Positions 1-10,916 of a DNA stretch of 64,000 nucleotides are shown here, piece by piece. Source of the stretch: Blastobasis lacticolella (taxonomy: Eukaryota > Arthropoda > Insecta > Lepidoptera > Blastobasidae); NCBI GenBank assembly GCA_905147135.1, contig LR990041.1, positions 19,033,907-19,097,906 of the forward strand, read 5' to 3'. Each line of letters opens with the position of its first letter. Position 1 is the first letter of the stretch. The translations under genes were made by a program, and so were the position numbers. The notes beneath the pieces were generated by a model. It made no database searches. It worked only from the letters and a program-made list of their open reading frames with translations, and was not told the DNA's origin.

Positions 1-412
1 GTAGAGGGAGAATTGGCCTCTATTTGTGAATTTTCCTGCTTGTTGGCCCTGTCTCGTCTGTTTTGCATAGACAAGACGCCCATCACTAGCTACGGAACCA
101 GGAAATCTTGTACCATGTCGAATAATAATCCTAATCATTGATACAAGGTCCAAATGGTCCAAAATGTACAAAAATAAATAGACAGCTGTGCTAGGCTTGC
201 AGAAAAATATTGATCTATCGATACAATACCGACACTTTTTGATGCCTACCACATCTCTGCAAATGTTTTGCCAAAAATTTGGGCCAACATGTGAAGTCTC
301 CTTTGGGCCTTACTCGACTACTCTGAACTTATGTAAAACCTGGTTATTATCGTCTGCTATTTAAATTTCTTATTATATTTAATTAAGTAATAGGCTTTAA
401 CTTAGACGTAAT

Positions 413-660
413 TTAAGCAATAGGCTTGTCTTTGGCCTCATTTCGCCTGAAGCGACGATGAGATCGATAATGTCCTAGTAAATATATTGAAAAAAAAAAC
501 AGCATAACATAAACAACGAGAGCGATTTCCTGCAGTGTCACCAAAGGTTTCTTTTTACCATGTTTACGGCAGTCATCAACCGTTCTGAAGAAATTATTCG
601 AATCTACTTGATTGCGAGTGTGATCGCTGGCTCCTCCATCGTTCACTGTGATCCTTGAGT
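413..660 (-). CDS. Possible C-terminal exon of a single-pass membrane protein
   Basis: I do not recognise the family. Read on the minus strand, a good acceptor (ctctgaccag) at 661 opens 82 codons that end in TAA at 413-415. The peptide has a polar first half, one strongly hydrophobic stretch (about 22 residues, centred on VVYVMLFFFSIYLL) and a short basic tail (RSHRRFRRN...). That is the layout of a single transmembrane helix with a basic cytoplasmic end. There is no ATG start, so it would be a terminal exon of a gene lying to the right. No canonical AATAAA follows closely, and an A-run interrupts the segment on the plus strand. It may be a chance open frame. Confidence 0.28.
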
Positions 661-805
661 CTGGTCAGAGCATAAACTACTATACCTAGAGTATACCAAA
701 ATCTTTGGGACCGAGAGTGCAACCCAAAGAGCAAAAAGAAATTTGCCAGTCTATGAACGTAGCTAACTTTCCAAAGTTTCTGGTGCAACCTTTGGCCGTT
801 CGCAG

Positions 806-981
806 CGAAGGGCGCATTGCGCGCGGCAGTCGAGGACACGCTGCGCTGCCTGGCGCTGCGCCCCTGCCGCTACTCGCTGTGGCGCACGGCGGCGCTCGAC
901 GCGCGGCTGCCGCTCCGGCTCGCCGCTCTCTGCGCCACGCACATCATCGTCTTTGTGCAGTACATCAAGCCTACTGTTTAG
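806..981 (+). CDS. C-terminal exon of a gustatory/chemoreceptor-like protein (partial)
   Basis: A GC-rich exon follows an acceptor (gttcgcag) at 805, begins in phase 2 and stops with TAG at 979-981. It ends with the seventh-helix-like sequence LCATHIIVFVQYIKPTV, preceded by YSLWRTAALDARLPLRL. Insect gustatory receptors end with a D-A-x-L-P-L-R-L stretch and a T-Y/H-x-x-V-x-x-Q-F/Y motif, which fits. An AATAAA at 1038-1043 lies 57 bases after the stop. Upstream exons must lie outside the window or are not recognisable. A degenerate LINE begins within 50 bases of the poly(A) signal. The family call is inference from a short motif; the exon call is firmer. Confidence 0.5.
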
Positions 982-1037
982 AGCCGTGCACTTGTCTTGT
1001 ACTAAGTCTAATTATTTTCATTGTATTAGCACGTGTG

Positions 1038-1043
1038 AATAAA
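1038..1043 (+). terminator. Polyadenylation signal AATAAA after the chemoreceptor-like exon
   Basis: An exact AATAAA hexamer lies 57 bases downstream of the TAG that ends the chemoreceptor-like exon, at a normal distance for a short insect 3' UTR. Confidence 0.45.
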
Positions 1044-1084
1044 TTGTAGTAGCAATTTTGAAATAATATAAGGATGATAATAAT

Positions 1085-1790
1085 TTGAAAGTTAATTTAA
1101 CAAAAACGAAAATCATGCAATTCAATCTATGGCGAAAGTCAGACATAAGTTATAAAGTACAGTATCAAGGCCAAAATATTGAAAAAATAAATACCACGAA
1201 ATTAGTTGGACTGCACATAGATGATAACATGAGTTGGTGGTCTAATCAGATAGAGTCAGTCTGTGGTAAACTTAATAATTTCTCCTACGCCTTACATATG
1301 CTAGCTTCAACTTTGCTGAAAGCTTATCACGCTTTTGTAGCATCTACTCTTAGATATGGTGTAATTTTCTAGGATTGCTACCAACAAAGAAGCGGTTTTT
1401 ATAGCACAAAAAAAATGAATAAGATCCATTTGTCATTTGCAACAAACGGACTCTTGTAGACCACATTTTCTTAGATTAAGCATTACACCATTTACATATA
1501 TGAAATGGCTGTTTTTGTAAAATCGAACATCGATTTGTTTAAATTTATTCAGAGTAGCCGTAGATGTGATAAGCTGTATGTGGCTGTGGTGTAAGCTGTA
1601 AAACTTTATTTGCCCACGAGAGTGTGTTTACTATGGCACCAAATATTTATAATAAAGTACCAAAGAATATAAGAGAATGTGAATTACTGAATCAATTCAA
1701 ATGCAATTTAAAAAAATTACTTGTAAATAAATTTTATTATTTCTTAAATGAATTTCTATGTAATTGTACTATTTAATTGGAATGACTTAT
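1085..1790 (+). mobile_element. Degenerate LINE 3' half (RT thumb and C-terminal tail)
   Basis: Frame 1085-1372 encodes an RT C-terminal piece (VNLTKTKIMQFNL, then LVGLHIDDNMSW). It aligns by eye with the LNLTKTHFLHFDL and FLGFHLDRCLTW parts of the intact LINE at 19474-22179. After frameshifts, 1631-1780 encodes MAPNIYNKVPKNIRE, matching GPKVYNRIPKSITE at the end of that LINE. This is a 5'-truncated, decayed relative of the same LINE lineage, not a functional gene. Confidence 0.75.
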
Positions 1791-2215
1791 TGATTTATCT
1801 AATTAATAACATTTTGTCATTTATATCTTGACTATGTAATTAAATCTGCTTTGACATTGCTATTAATATTAATTATCATACCTATTTTGACATTATGTTA
1901 TAATATCCAATTTATTATTTGTATGCCTATAATAAGGCTAAACATGGTGATACAAAATTTATATACAAGTATTTTCCACAATATTATATTATACCTGTGT
2001 TTACAAATAAAGACATTATGAATTATTTTAGTTAACTAATTAAAGTTTTCAATTGTGGTCATTATGGTCTGGTTTTAATTATGGTAAATGATTTAGCGGC
2101 CGAAGATAGCGCAAGCGCAAGCCTGTATTAAGTTACAGTGCCCTTGTGGCTTGGCTTCCACGCAAACTTCGTATTCTTGTTCTTTGTGTATATTGCAATG
2201 TAGGTAAGTTTTTTT

Positions 2216-2480
2216 TTATCTCACCTGGTCGATGCGGGCGGAGATCTTTTTTTTAGTTGGACTAGCCAGGCATTTGACCCCCATCTCACCTGGTGGTATG
2301 AGTCGATGCGGCCGAAGATGGAACCTATCTAGGAACAGCCTATTCACTCTAGCTTTGAAGGCGTCGAGATTACAAAAATCAGAGAACACACTCGCAGGCA
2401 ACATGTTCCATTTCTTAGCCGTACGCATTATAGCTGTTGAACTAACGCTGCTTGTGCGGACACAAACAACAAAAATCATG
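2216..2480 (-). mobile_element. LINE 3'-terminal fragment (RT tail), dead
   Basis: The minus-strand reading contains SSTAIMRTAKKWNMLPASV and [14 protein letters not shown], the conserved extreme C-terminus of a lepidopteran non-LTR retrotransposon. It is followed by the tail HLRPHRLIPPGEMGVKCLA and poly-A (T-runs at 2210-2218 and 2247-2254 on the plus strand). The same tail occurs at 23870-24340, and a nucleotide-level copy near 22785-22860. It is only a 5'-truncated end. Confidence 0.75.
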
Positions 2481-2489
2481 TTATATTAA

Positions 2490-3374
2490 ATGAACACCAT
2501 ACAACATTGGATTATGTATAAGTAAGACGCCAAATGGAATAATTATTGTTGCTTGATTGTGATATAACAATCAATTAAAACCGACAGAACCTAACAATCG
2601 ACTGTAGATAGGTTACTATACTTACCCCTAAAAAACTAGGTATAATATGTACCTAAGAGTTATAAAGATGAGAAAATACTAATTTATACTACATTTCACC
2701 CACGACTTCGATACAAGGCATAATGAACCTACCTACTTCATGACACTCAAATTATGTGGTTCGCTAAATTATTTTTTGTCGCAAGCTTTGGTGTAGGATT
2801 AGGACGGGAGAAACGCGTATCGTTATGTACGTATGACAGTGTAGGAGGTATTGGCACGATTGTAGGATCTGTCGTTTCGCATCCAGGTTTTATAACCGCA
2901 TTGGTTCGAATATTCCGATCTTCGAATTGCAAGCTCCTCGCTCACCGCTCTATCGGAATGCGGCAGCGAAGTGACTTTGAGGATATCCTTTAAAGGCAAA
3001 GTATTAACCTCTTTGCTTCCACTTTTCACTACAGAGTTCCGAGCCGAATTATGCTTTGATCCATCTAGATAGGATCCATTCATGTGTAGGACTGGTTCAC
3101 TACTTGTTAGCTACGTAATATTTTGTAATAAGAACCTCAGCAGTACCTACTATTGTATAATACATTATTTGAAGCAGCGCCGTGAAATACTTAGTAGGTA
3201 CTTGTAGTAAAGCTATCGGCCAGATTGAGATTTCCAGCCGGCGCGGATAATCCCACTCCCTGACGTACGATTTTAGGCAACTTACTTTCTACTCCACACA
3301 CTATACTTAATACGTAACATACTTATATACTCACACATATATTAAGGATTATGCAAATAACATTTATTTATTTA
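2490..3374. other. Intergenic stretch, no supported gene
   Basis: AT-rich spacer. Open frames on both strands between 2747 and 3083 are mutual shadows with no recognisable domain, convincing splice sites or poly(A) context. Nothing else is supported. Confidence 0.5.
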
Positions 3375-3557
3375 TTATACTTGTAGCACTTTTGCCCGTG
3401 ATTCTCTAAGGGAGGACACAATGTAGGCCTTGTTCAACGCCAGTCCAAACGCGAAATTGAGTCCATCGACTCGATAAACCAGCGTTATGGCATCTATTGT
3501 GCGTGACAAATTGGCAATATACTGAGTTTCTTCACATGGCATAGGTAATAACGACAT
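3375..3557 (-). CDS. Possible terminal exon of an unrecognised gene
   Basis: The minus-strand frame ends with TAA at 3375-3377 and runs straight into AATAAATAAATAAA, so stop and poly(A) signal are close together as in a short 3' UTR. The 60-residue peptide (AITLVYRVDGLNFAFGL in the middle) is not low complexity, but I recognise no family. Possible acceptors lie inside the frame; the apparent ATG may be intronic. This is weak and could be chance. Confidence 0.18.
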   Translation of the reverse strand: MSLLPMPCEETQYIANLSRTIDAITLVYRVDGLNFAFGLALNKAYIVSSLRESRAKVLQV

Positions 3558-4420
3558 TAAAGTGTAAATTATATTTTCTTCACATTTGGGTCTGTCTGTA
3601 TTTTTTCCTTCTATAAATATTTTGTCTCTTGTGCCGTGTGTTAGAGCTTAATAAACGTATTTTACTTATGTACTTTACATTTACCTGTAGGTACTCACAA
3701 CTAAACCTCAGTAAATATTGTAGTTAAAATGTTAGTAAGTATCCTAGCTAACATCAGGCAGTCCATTAAGTTTAGTCATGAAGTAACTACTGCTACCGTC
3801 CCTACCAATTGGCTCCCATGGATTCGGGCCTTGTGATAAGGCCGCGCAACCCGCCGCTTTTACTAACTGATACTACGCATTTCCAAATGTAGATAAGATT
3901 TGGAATGGTGTAGGCTTTGGTGGAGCTGCCACTCCTCTTCAACATTCTTCATGCCTGTAACTTTGCTAGCTACTTTATACCTCAAACCGGAACCCAACAA
4001 TAAAAACAACATTGTTGCCAGTCTACGCCTTCGGAATGGCAATGACAAGCTTTGTTTTAATCTGCTGCTACCTTACACAGGCTGCTAATCCGCTGTGTCG
4101 GTGACTCGATAACCACATCGCAGTCCAGCCCGCACTTCGCCGAACCTTTGTAGAGTAATGACGCACTCCGCACCTTCACTCAAGGGTGCTTTCTACACAA
4201 TTTGTCCCGTCACTGGCGCCCTTTCACCCCGACAGACACCTTTTGCACCTTGGCGAGTGTCCTCTCTCGACCTACACTCAAAGAATTACAAAAGCGTAAT
4301 TGAAAAGGCCGAGTGCCTGCATTTATTGAGCACTTTCATTGTTCATTTTTGGTTTGGCGCCGACTTTGCCAACTTAGAGAAATCTCCACTGGCCCGAATA
4401 TTACTTCCAAATAATCATCT
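3558..4420. other. Spacer with unclassified repeats, no supported gene
   Basis: Open frames at 3863-4088 lie on opposite strands of the same segment and show no domain. The part from 4090 to 4420 looks like the decayed body of the repeat carrying the SINE at 4421-4769. Confidence 0.4.
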
Positions 4421-4769
4421 TGGCGTTAATGTCCTGATTGTGCTCTCGCGCACGAAGGCCCGGGGTCCGCCTTGACATCCACGATTTGGCAGATCAGGTG
4501 ATTACAGTGGAGCAACTGCCATCTGACCTCCGTGACCCTGCTACCAGGGGAGCCTGACCAGATTGGTAAAATGGTTACACATTCAGCCGCCTGAATGTGC
4601 AGGTTTCATCACTATGGTTTCCCTCACCGTAAGAGCATCGGTTAGTGATCAACTAATGTACATAACTCAGAAAAGAGTCTTTGGTACATGGCCGCAGTGG
4701 GATTCGAACCCGCCGGTACCTCTCGCTTACGAGTCAGATAACTTAACCGCACGACCACCGAGGCTCTCC
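4421..4769 (-). repeat. tRNA-headed SINE, family A, copy 1
   Basis: On the minus strand the unit starts with a tRNA-like head (AGAGCCTCGGTGGT..., A-box-like) and a good B box GGTTCGAATCCC (plus 4700-4711). A conserved body follows, ending in ACGCCAAGATGATTATT. A second copy is at 33321-33686, a head-only copy at 62469-62554 and head-less bodies at 36757-37138 and in Hip intron 1. Dispersal and an internal Pol III promoter identify a SINE rather than a tRNA gene. Confidence 0.75.
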
Positions 4770-5065
4770 ATATACGAGTATGTATACCTAGCATAAAACG
4801 AACTCGCTTCCCTCCGTCTGTCCCTATGTATATAGATACGTACATAGGTACGCTTAGATCTTTTGAACTGCGCAATGGATTTTAATGCGGTTTTCAACAA
4901 TAGATAGCGTTATGGAAGCTAATAAATAGGAATATGAATATATGATTCAAGAGGAAGGTTTATAAGCAAGAAAAAAGGATAGGCAGGGGTAAAGTAGGTT
5001 ACGCGAGTTAGGTATATGCTAGGTACTTACTACCAGAGATATCTGTACAAATACGTAACTGCTAA
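4770..5065. repeat. Dispersed repeat shared with 40920-41095
   Basis: Shares CTGTCCCTATGTAT, an AATAGATAG block, GGTTTATAAG and GGGGTAAAGTAGGT in the same order with 40920-41095, inside mRpL38 intron 2. The intervening parts diverge, so both are decayed copies of one element. Possibly a non-autonomous Helitron-like repeat; the class is uncertain. Confidence 0.45.
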
Positions 5066-5648
5066 AGAACAGATGTAATCATGTTCGTTGAATGCCTACT
5101 GCCAAGAATGTCGTTGAAGAACTAATAAAACAAGTGTGGAAGACGTCAAAAGTTTGCCACTCGGAAATGGCGAGATAAGAGACGGCACTGCGTCATGTAT
5201 GTCGCTGGAATCGGTGAATCGGTAAATGTCGTTATCCTTATCTGGCGTCCTCCACATGAATCGTTGATTTGAGGTGGCCCATTACTACCTGCTACTGAAT
5301 CCGATGCGACCTACATCGGGAAGACTTCTGATCGATTTTCTTTGTAGGTAGGCTGATACGTTGCCTTGGTATGCTCACTACAACGTCTACTACTAACATT
5401 CTTATTGGAGAGGGTATGGATCAAAAAGTATCGAAGTGATGTCGATACATCAATGTTCTTTGTAAATCTATTGCCTAGCAGAATTGTCTATTTGTTATTG
5501 CACATTTTGGACCGTTTGGACCAAGAACCATTCGATTTGGACCATTATTCGACATCGTAAAAGATTTCCGAGGAACTAGTGATGGACTTTTGGTCAATGG
5601 CAAACAGACGAGACATGGCGAACATGCACAAGACGTCACGAATACCTA

Positions 5649-6673
5649 GTCTTGCCATAAATATTGTAATAAAGAAAATAAATATGTTTCTATTACAAAT
5701 AACATTTATTATATTTACAATGTGTTAGTTTAATACGTAAATATAAAACAATTTAAAATATAAATAGCTTATTCGAAGTGGTCACTATTGGCTGCAATAC
5801 AGTCCTTTAAACCTTGAGGCCAGTTATCAATAGAAGCACGCACTCTTTCCATGGGAAAATTCTTCACTGCAATCGTATGGATTGTTTTAGGGACTCCAAA
5901 TTATCATGGCATTTAGAGCAAGCCGTACTCTCTAAAACTGACCATAAATCATAATCCAGCGGATTAAGATCGGGACTAGACGACGGCCAGTCTTCAGCTA
6001 ATTAAGAAGCTTTCTTAGAGCTTTAAGCATAAATACGGTCATTTAGTTTGTTAAAATGTTGCTCAATTGTAAAAAAATTCTCATCCATAAACAAAATTTT
6101 TCTGTGACCTCCCTTTGCGTACCGCTTCAGTAGTTGTTTGGATTTTACCACCCTATTCTTTTTTAAATTATCATATAAGAAATGACCAGTACGTCTCTTA
6201 TAGGCTGCAAGTCCTAAGTCATCTTTTAAAATACGCGACATGGTTCTAGGTGCTATCTTCATCTCCCGAGATAAAATCTTTTGCTTTCGGACAGGATTCC
6301 TTCGAATTCTTTCCCTTACTGCTTTGACCACCTTTTTCGTACGAACACTACGTGGACGGCCAGACATTTTTCTGTCACAAACAGAGGAGGTCTCATTGTA
6401 CCTATGAATAGCCCGGTACACAAACATTTGACTAATACCAAGCGTATGGAGAGTTTTAAAAATTGCATTTAGCTCCATACCTACTTTATGTAGTGTAATC
6501 ACAGCGATTCGGTTCTCTTTATCACCCCACTCCATTTTAATATCGCAAAATATTGTACAACGTATTGGCGCGAAAATAAGAAAAGACAATGGAAAATCAT
6601 ATAAAAATGACAGATTCCAAATCAAATGTAATATATTGTTTATTTTTAATTGTAACAGTATTTATGGCCAGAC
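5649..6673 (-). mobile_element. Tc1/mariner transposon, internally deleted
   Basis: Left end GTCTTGCCATAAATA and right end (reverse complement) GTCTGGCCATAAATA form terminal inverted repeats that extend imperfectly for about 35 bases. The element is flanked by TA at 5647-5648 and 6674-6675, the hallmark target duplication of the superfamily. At 1025 bp it is slightly short for a complete mariner. The transposase inside is broken. Confidence 0.85.
5765..6537 (-). pseudogene. Mariner-family transposase pseudogene
   Basis: From the minus strand, about 6537 down to 6023 encodes the DNA-binding half: two helix-turn-helix regions around a GRPRSVRTKKVVKAVRERIR linker, then KILFMDEN with the first catalytic Asp. 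The frame then jumps to DWPSSSPDLNPLDYDLW near 5950-5985, which holds the third catalytic acidic residue. The roughly 90 residues that normally carry the second Asp are missing, and more frameshifts follow. The open frame upstream of 6537 is not part of the protein. It could not catalyse transposition. Confidence 0.85.
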
Positions 6674-6675
6674 TA

Positions 6676-8023
6676 AGTATAAGTCAATACGCCCTCTACA
6701 TTCTCGTATTGGTCAAGTCTCGTGGAGTTTTGGCCAACATGTGGACTGTGTATTATTTGTAGAGTTCAACGCATGATCAACGTCTGTGGCATCAGCACAA
6801 GTGTGTCCGCGACAAAGCTCGCGCCGCGAGAGAGCGTTTGTCTCTTTCTCTCAATACTAAGATGAAAGTACCTATGTCGCGCTTTTTTTTGCTTATCGCG
6901 GGCGAGAGCAACTTGTGCTAGGCCTACTGATAATATTTTATTAATAAGAAGGTGGTGTTACCATGTAAATACATATACCTTCTTTGCCTTTGATAAAACA
7001 AAATGATGTTAAAAAAAATATTAAAGCAGGCGATACCCAACACAGCCCAGCTTAGCAATCTAACGCCACTTACCCCGATGGCCTCGTCTATTCCCGCATT
7101 CCACAGAAAGCGCCTTAGGCGAAATCTCGATCAGCTTGATCAGACCGCAGCTGCCTCGTGTTAAAGGGTGTTCACGTGCACAAAAGTTCATAAATATCAC
7201 GCAAAACCCTGCAGGAAGTCCATTGAGTCTTTGCTCCTCGATGAGCGCTGGCCAGAAACCACACCCGATGACACACGTGGTGGCTTGGGTTCATCTAAGG
7301 CGAAAAAAGCGCATCCCTCGCGGGAGGTCTAGGCAGCTAGCAACTGCGCTCACATGTGTGACTTGTCGAATCCGCGAAATAGCGAACTCACAACCGAGAC
7401 TTGTCACGCCTGCAAAATAGCGGCCGTTCTTCGGAACTACGACAGATGGTGCTACTAACGAATTCTTCCACCAGAGGCAGTGCTAATTGCAGAATTCCAC
7501 TACGGTCTTGGTCCACATTAAACCCACAGCAACATTACGAAAGTCGCAAACGGCGTTATCAGACGGTATCAATTTATTTATTACTTACTATTTCTCGAGA
7601 ACGCGAAGTTTAAAGCTGGCAAAGTGCAAGTCAGATGAATCTCATACCTATGGCTTCAAAGTGAAATTAAATTTCTCACTTTTCCAATTTAACTTATATT
7701 TCATACGGACATCTTTTGTGTTCTGAGAAACTGAATAATGCTATGATCTGTTTATACTGACTTGTCTTATTTGGTGACCAAACAATGCCCAAAATCACGA
7801 CTTGGCGTATCAATCACGCTACGTATATTGTGTATAGGTGTCGACAATTATACAATAAACACATAGAATGTGAATTTCAACAAATACTGCTGCATATTAT
7901 CCATTTAAATACATTATATCCTTAACCAAATAAGACAAGTCAGTCTGGACAGATTATATGTATTATTGAAAGTGTTGCCTTTGGATACATGAAATCCATT
8001 GATAAACGAGATTTAGATAGTAT
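6676..8023. other. Intergenic stretch, no supported gene
   Basis: Open frames around 7136-7726 overlap each other and show no domain. The GC-richer patch at 7040-7160 may be old repeat sequence. No RNA gene or exon is convincing. Confidence 0.4.
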
Positions 8024-8706
8024 AATGAGCAGTTTTCCAATAGGTATCCAACCACTCACTAGATGGCGCCCCGACTATTTTGATAATTGATAATCGCTTG
8101 AAATAGGTTCTTAGCAAACACGATATAAACACTGGGTACGTTACTTTTCCAATTTAACATACTACATGCAATATTACGTATTGGATAATATTGTATTTGT
8201 CAATAGTTTTCAACCATTTTAGAGGTTGTAATAATAATGGAACATAGTGCCAACTTCTATAAATATTTCTTTTTACCTATCGTTCAACCTTTAACAGTTA
8301 TGTTTATTATGAATTAAATCACTTTTTGTACACTAGTTCCACTTTATTATATAATTTTTATTAAATTGCAACCGGTTTCGAATTACTCATCTTCAGGCAA
8401 TTGCCTGAAGATGAGTAATTCGAAACCGGTTGCAATTTAATAAAAATTATATAATAAAGTGGAACTAGTGTACAAAAAGTGATTTAATTCATAATAATGG
8501 AGTTCCATCATGAAGTGACAACACAAAGTGTTAAATAGTTATGTTTATATTAATAAACATTTTATTTTCAAGTTACGTATTAACCGGCGGCATGAAATCA
8601 CTGCCACCATCATAACGATTAAAAAAAGATAACCAAAATTGTAGGAGCGCCATCTATTGATGCTTTTTGAAACCAACTATCAATACCTACTGGAAAACTC
8701 CTCATT
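8024..8706. mobile_element. MITE with AGTTTTCCA termini carrying a nested foldback
   Basis: The left end AATGAGCAGTTTTCCAATAG and the inverted right end AATGAGGAGTTTTCCAGTAG match at 18 of 20 positions. A second copy (about 28467-28695) shares the termini plus internal blocks (AGCGATTATCAATT; GCGCCATCTATTNRTGC) but lacks the central insert. The palindrome at 8304-8497 has therefore probably been inserted into this copy. No coding capacity. Confidence 0.75.
8304..8497. repeat. Perfect inverted repeat, two 97-bp arms, no spacer
   Basis: Bases 8401-8497 are the exact reverse complement of 8304-8400, meeting at CAGGCAA/TTGCCTG. I checked the arms base by base and saw no mismatch. The segment sits inside a MITE. 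Confidence 0.95.
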
Positions 8707-8851
8707 GTAAGTAAATATTGTAAGTATAATTGTATTCATTTCGTTTCGTTCTGAATCAAAGTAATATTATAAATGCGAAGTGTGTGCTGGTTATGTTTTG
8801 TACTTACCTCTTCACGCCAACCGCCGCGAGCCGTGGGCGGAAAGCTAGTAG

Positions 8852-9095
8852 GCTCGTCTAGTCTAAGATGACGCGCCCCACTACTTAGTTAGTTGATTTA
8901 GATGTGTGAGTGCAAATATTAATAACGACACTTCTGTGTGGGAGCCAATGAACGGCGCGTGCTCCGACGTTTGAATCTTACCGGCAACTGAATGACCAAT
9001 TACAACGGCATTTGTATATGTATTGCGTCCATATTTTAAACTTGCTTGTGTGCGTTAATGCGATAGTGGGGCGCGTCATTTTAAATTAGACGAGC
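8852..9095. mobile_element. MITE with about 32-bp terminal inverted repeats
   Basis: The left end (GCTCGTCTAGTCTAAGATG then ACGCGCCCCACTA) and the reverse complement of the right end (GCTCGTCTAATTTAAAATG then ACGCGCCCCACTA) agree at all but a few positions. At 244 bp with no reading frame it is a short non-autonomous DNA transposon. I could not define its target duplication. Confidence 0.75.
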
Positions 9096-9339
9096 TCTAC
9101 TTATATACCTTCCTACCTACTTATTCAGACGTTTGTGACAATTTCAGACAGTAATTATCATAATTCAGCTTACTTTCATTGTCCTCGCCAGAAAGTTGTC
9201 TAGAAATCAATTTCTAGTAAATTATTGCGAATTATGGGGCTATTGTGCATTCGTTCTTTCATGTTAAGTTTTTCATTCTGTATGCAGTGTATTCTGTGTG
9301 GTGCCCTATTTCGTAAATATCGCCAGTCGACCTAATAGC

Positions 9340-9545
9340 CATCTGGAAAGACTTACGGTGAAGGAAATAGTCGAAGACAAGAGACTCAGAGGACGTAGTC
9401 CGAAGACATGGGCAGACCACATACCCGAACAACTGGATATATCCATTATCGTCGCATTACCAGGCGACTGATCGAAACGGACCGACTGATGTCACGATTC
9501 TCAGCAGGGAGGGAACGATCAAGAAGAAATGCATTCTGTACAATG
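9340..9545 (+). mobile_element. LINE 3'-end fragment
   Basis: Translates in part to RLTVKEIVEDKRLRGR followed by SPKTWADHI, the LTKEIVEGKR-RGRPRKTW-DDI tail typical of RTE-like retrotransposons. Stops interrupt it. A segment at 9630-9660 (AAGATGAAGGAGGCTAT) recurs in inverted or direct form near 58680 and 60735. Confidence 0.6.
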
Positions 9546-9874
9546 ATCCTCTAGTCGATCGGTGTTATTGACAGACAGGACTAATGTTTTGTTTTTCACG
9601 AGCTTAGGGGAGGACGCATATGGGCATAACCTCCTTCAGTAAGATGAAGGAGGCTATGATATGGGTTGGCTGGCGTGTAAGGAAGTGAGCGCTGCCGGAT
9701 TGGGGCAGCTGATACGGTTATGTCTAGATGGTGTGTATGGATACCTCGTACCAATGTAGGTTTACATATGTTGCCCCATAAGCTCGATTAGTTTTTCGTT
9801 TCCTTGAGTTTTTTTATGTCGAATAAATCAACGAAATACCAATTTAATTTATCTTTTATTTTTATTTCACCTCC

Positions 9875-10015
9875 ATATTATCATCCGCGTGGTCAATCCC
9901 GGGTTCTGCCAGTATTCGCTTTCATGCTCGTTCTCACACGGCGATGTCAATCCATCGCTTCTTGGGCATCCAGTGGTGGTATCGGCAGGTTTAGGTACCT
10001 ACTATTTCCCATGTG
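9875..10015 (-). mobile_element. RTE-type LINE 3' tail fragment
   Basis: The minus strand reads CCCAAGAAGCGATGGATTGA, then a GCRGAMCCYGGGATTGACC block. The same signature is at 48980-49140 and 58345-58505, where it follows the LRWFGHV-RGRPKKR tail. It is only a terminal scrap. Confidence 0.6.
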
Positions 10016-10657
10016 TCACTGGGGCTTACATAGAGCCTCTTCATCTTATCCGTGATGTCTCCTATTTTTATTTTATCATCATTATCATCACTTATTTCAT
10101 TTGTGGATGAGAGCAAAATTATTTTACATTGATTTTTACATTCATAATACTTCCATTGGGTTTGCCGTAGTCGGTTATAAAAATAAAATTCGCTTTCAAA
10201 TTATGTGTTGAGTTCTTTACAACTTTTGATTTGATTTCAAGAACAAATCTGCTTCCAGACACCCTATATTCTTACAAGCCACACACAATGAAGCTGTCTC
10301 TTTACCGGCACGTATTAAAAAACAATATAAACTGGAATTTCCTCGAAACGTGACTAGAATCATTTCAATGAGATCTTTGAAGTGAATAGAACTGAATAAT
10401 TTGTAGAGTATCAGATCCCCGTGGCCGGCACGTCCGCGCACACTGTTAGGTATTCGATTGAAATAATTGATTCTAGAACAAGATAACATAATCTCGGTAA
10501 CATCTGTGATGCGTTACCTCTGTCTATGATCCTTAAATATTTATAATTTTATTTTCTAGCGCTGTAGACTGAACGATGGAAATATGGGAAAAGTTACTAG
10601 AGTACTTACTTAGGTACTAGACAGCAAAGGACCGTAAATAACGATTCGCCTTTGGTA

Positions 10658-10916
10658 TAAATAAATAAATAAATATTCGTGGACAAATTCACACAGCGCC
10701 ATCTAGCCCCAAACTAAGCAAAGCTTGTGCTATGGGTGCTAGATAACTGATATACTACTTAAATACTTTTTAAACACATACTTATTATACATAGAACACC
10801 CAGACCCGTAACAGAAATTAAAATTCATCATTTCAATTTCTGCCTGGCCGGGAATCGAACCCGGGACCTCTTGCGTGGCAGACCGCCATGTTAACCATTG
10901 AACCACTCAGGTGGTA
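10658..10916 (-). repeat. tRNA-headed SINE, family B, copy 1
   Basis: The minus strand starts with CCACCTGAGTGGTTCAATGG (A-box region) and carries the B box GGGTTCGATTCCCGG at plus 10848-10862. Then come a body with GCTAGATGGCGCTGTGTGAA and an (AAAT)n tail at plus 10658-10678. A partly deleted copy is at 53917-54116 in ACY1 intron 5. The head folds only partly like a tRNA, so I call a SINE, not a tRNA gene. Confidence 0.8.

Noticed and set aside
4690..4769. tRNA genes at SINE heads (also 10848-10916, 33605-33686, 62469-62554)
   Set aside because: They have B boxes but belong to dispersed multi-part repeats and do not fold into full cloverleaves; SINEs fit better.
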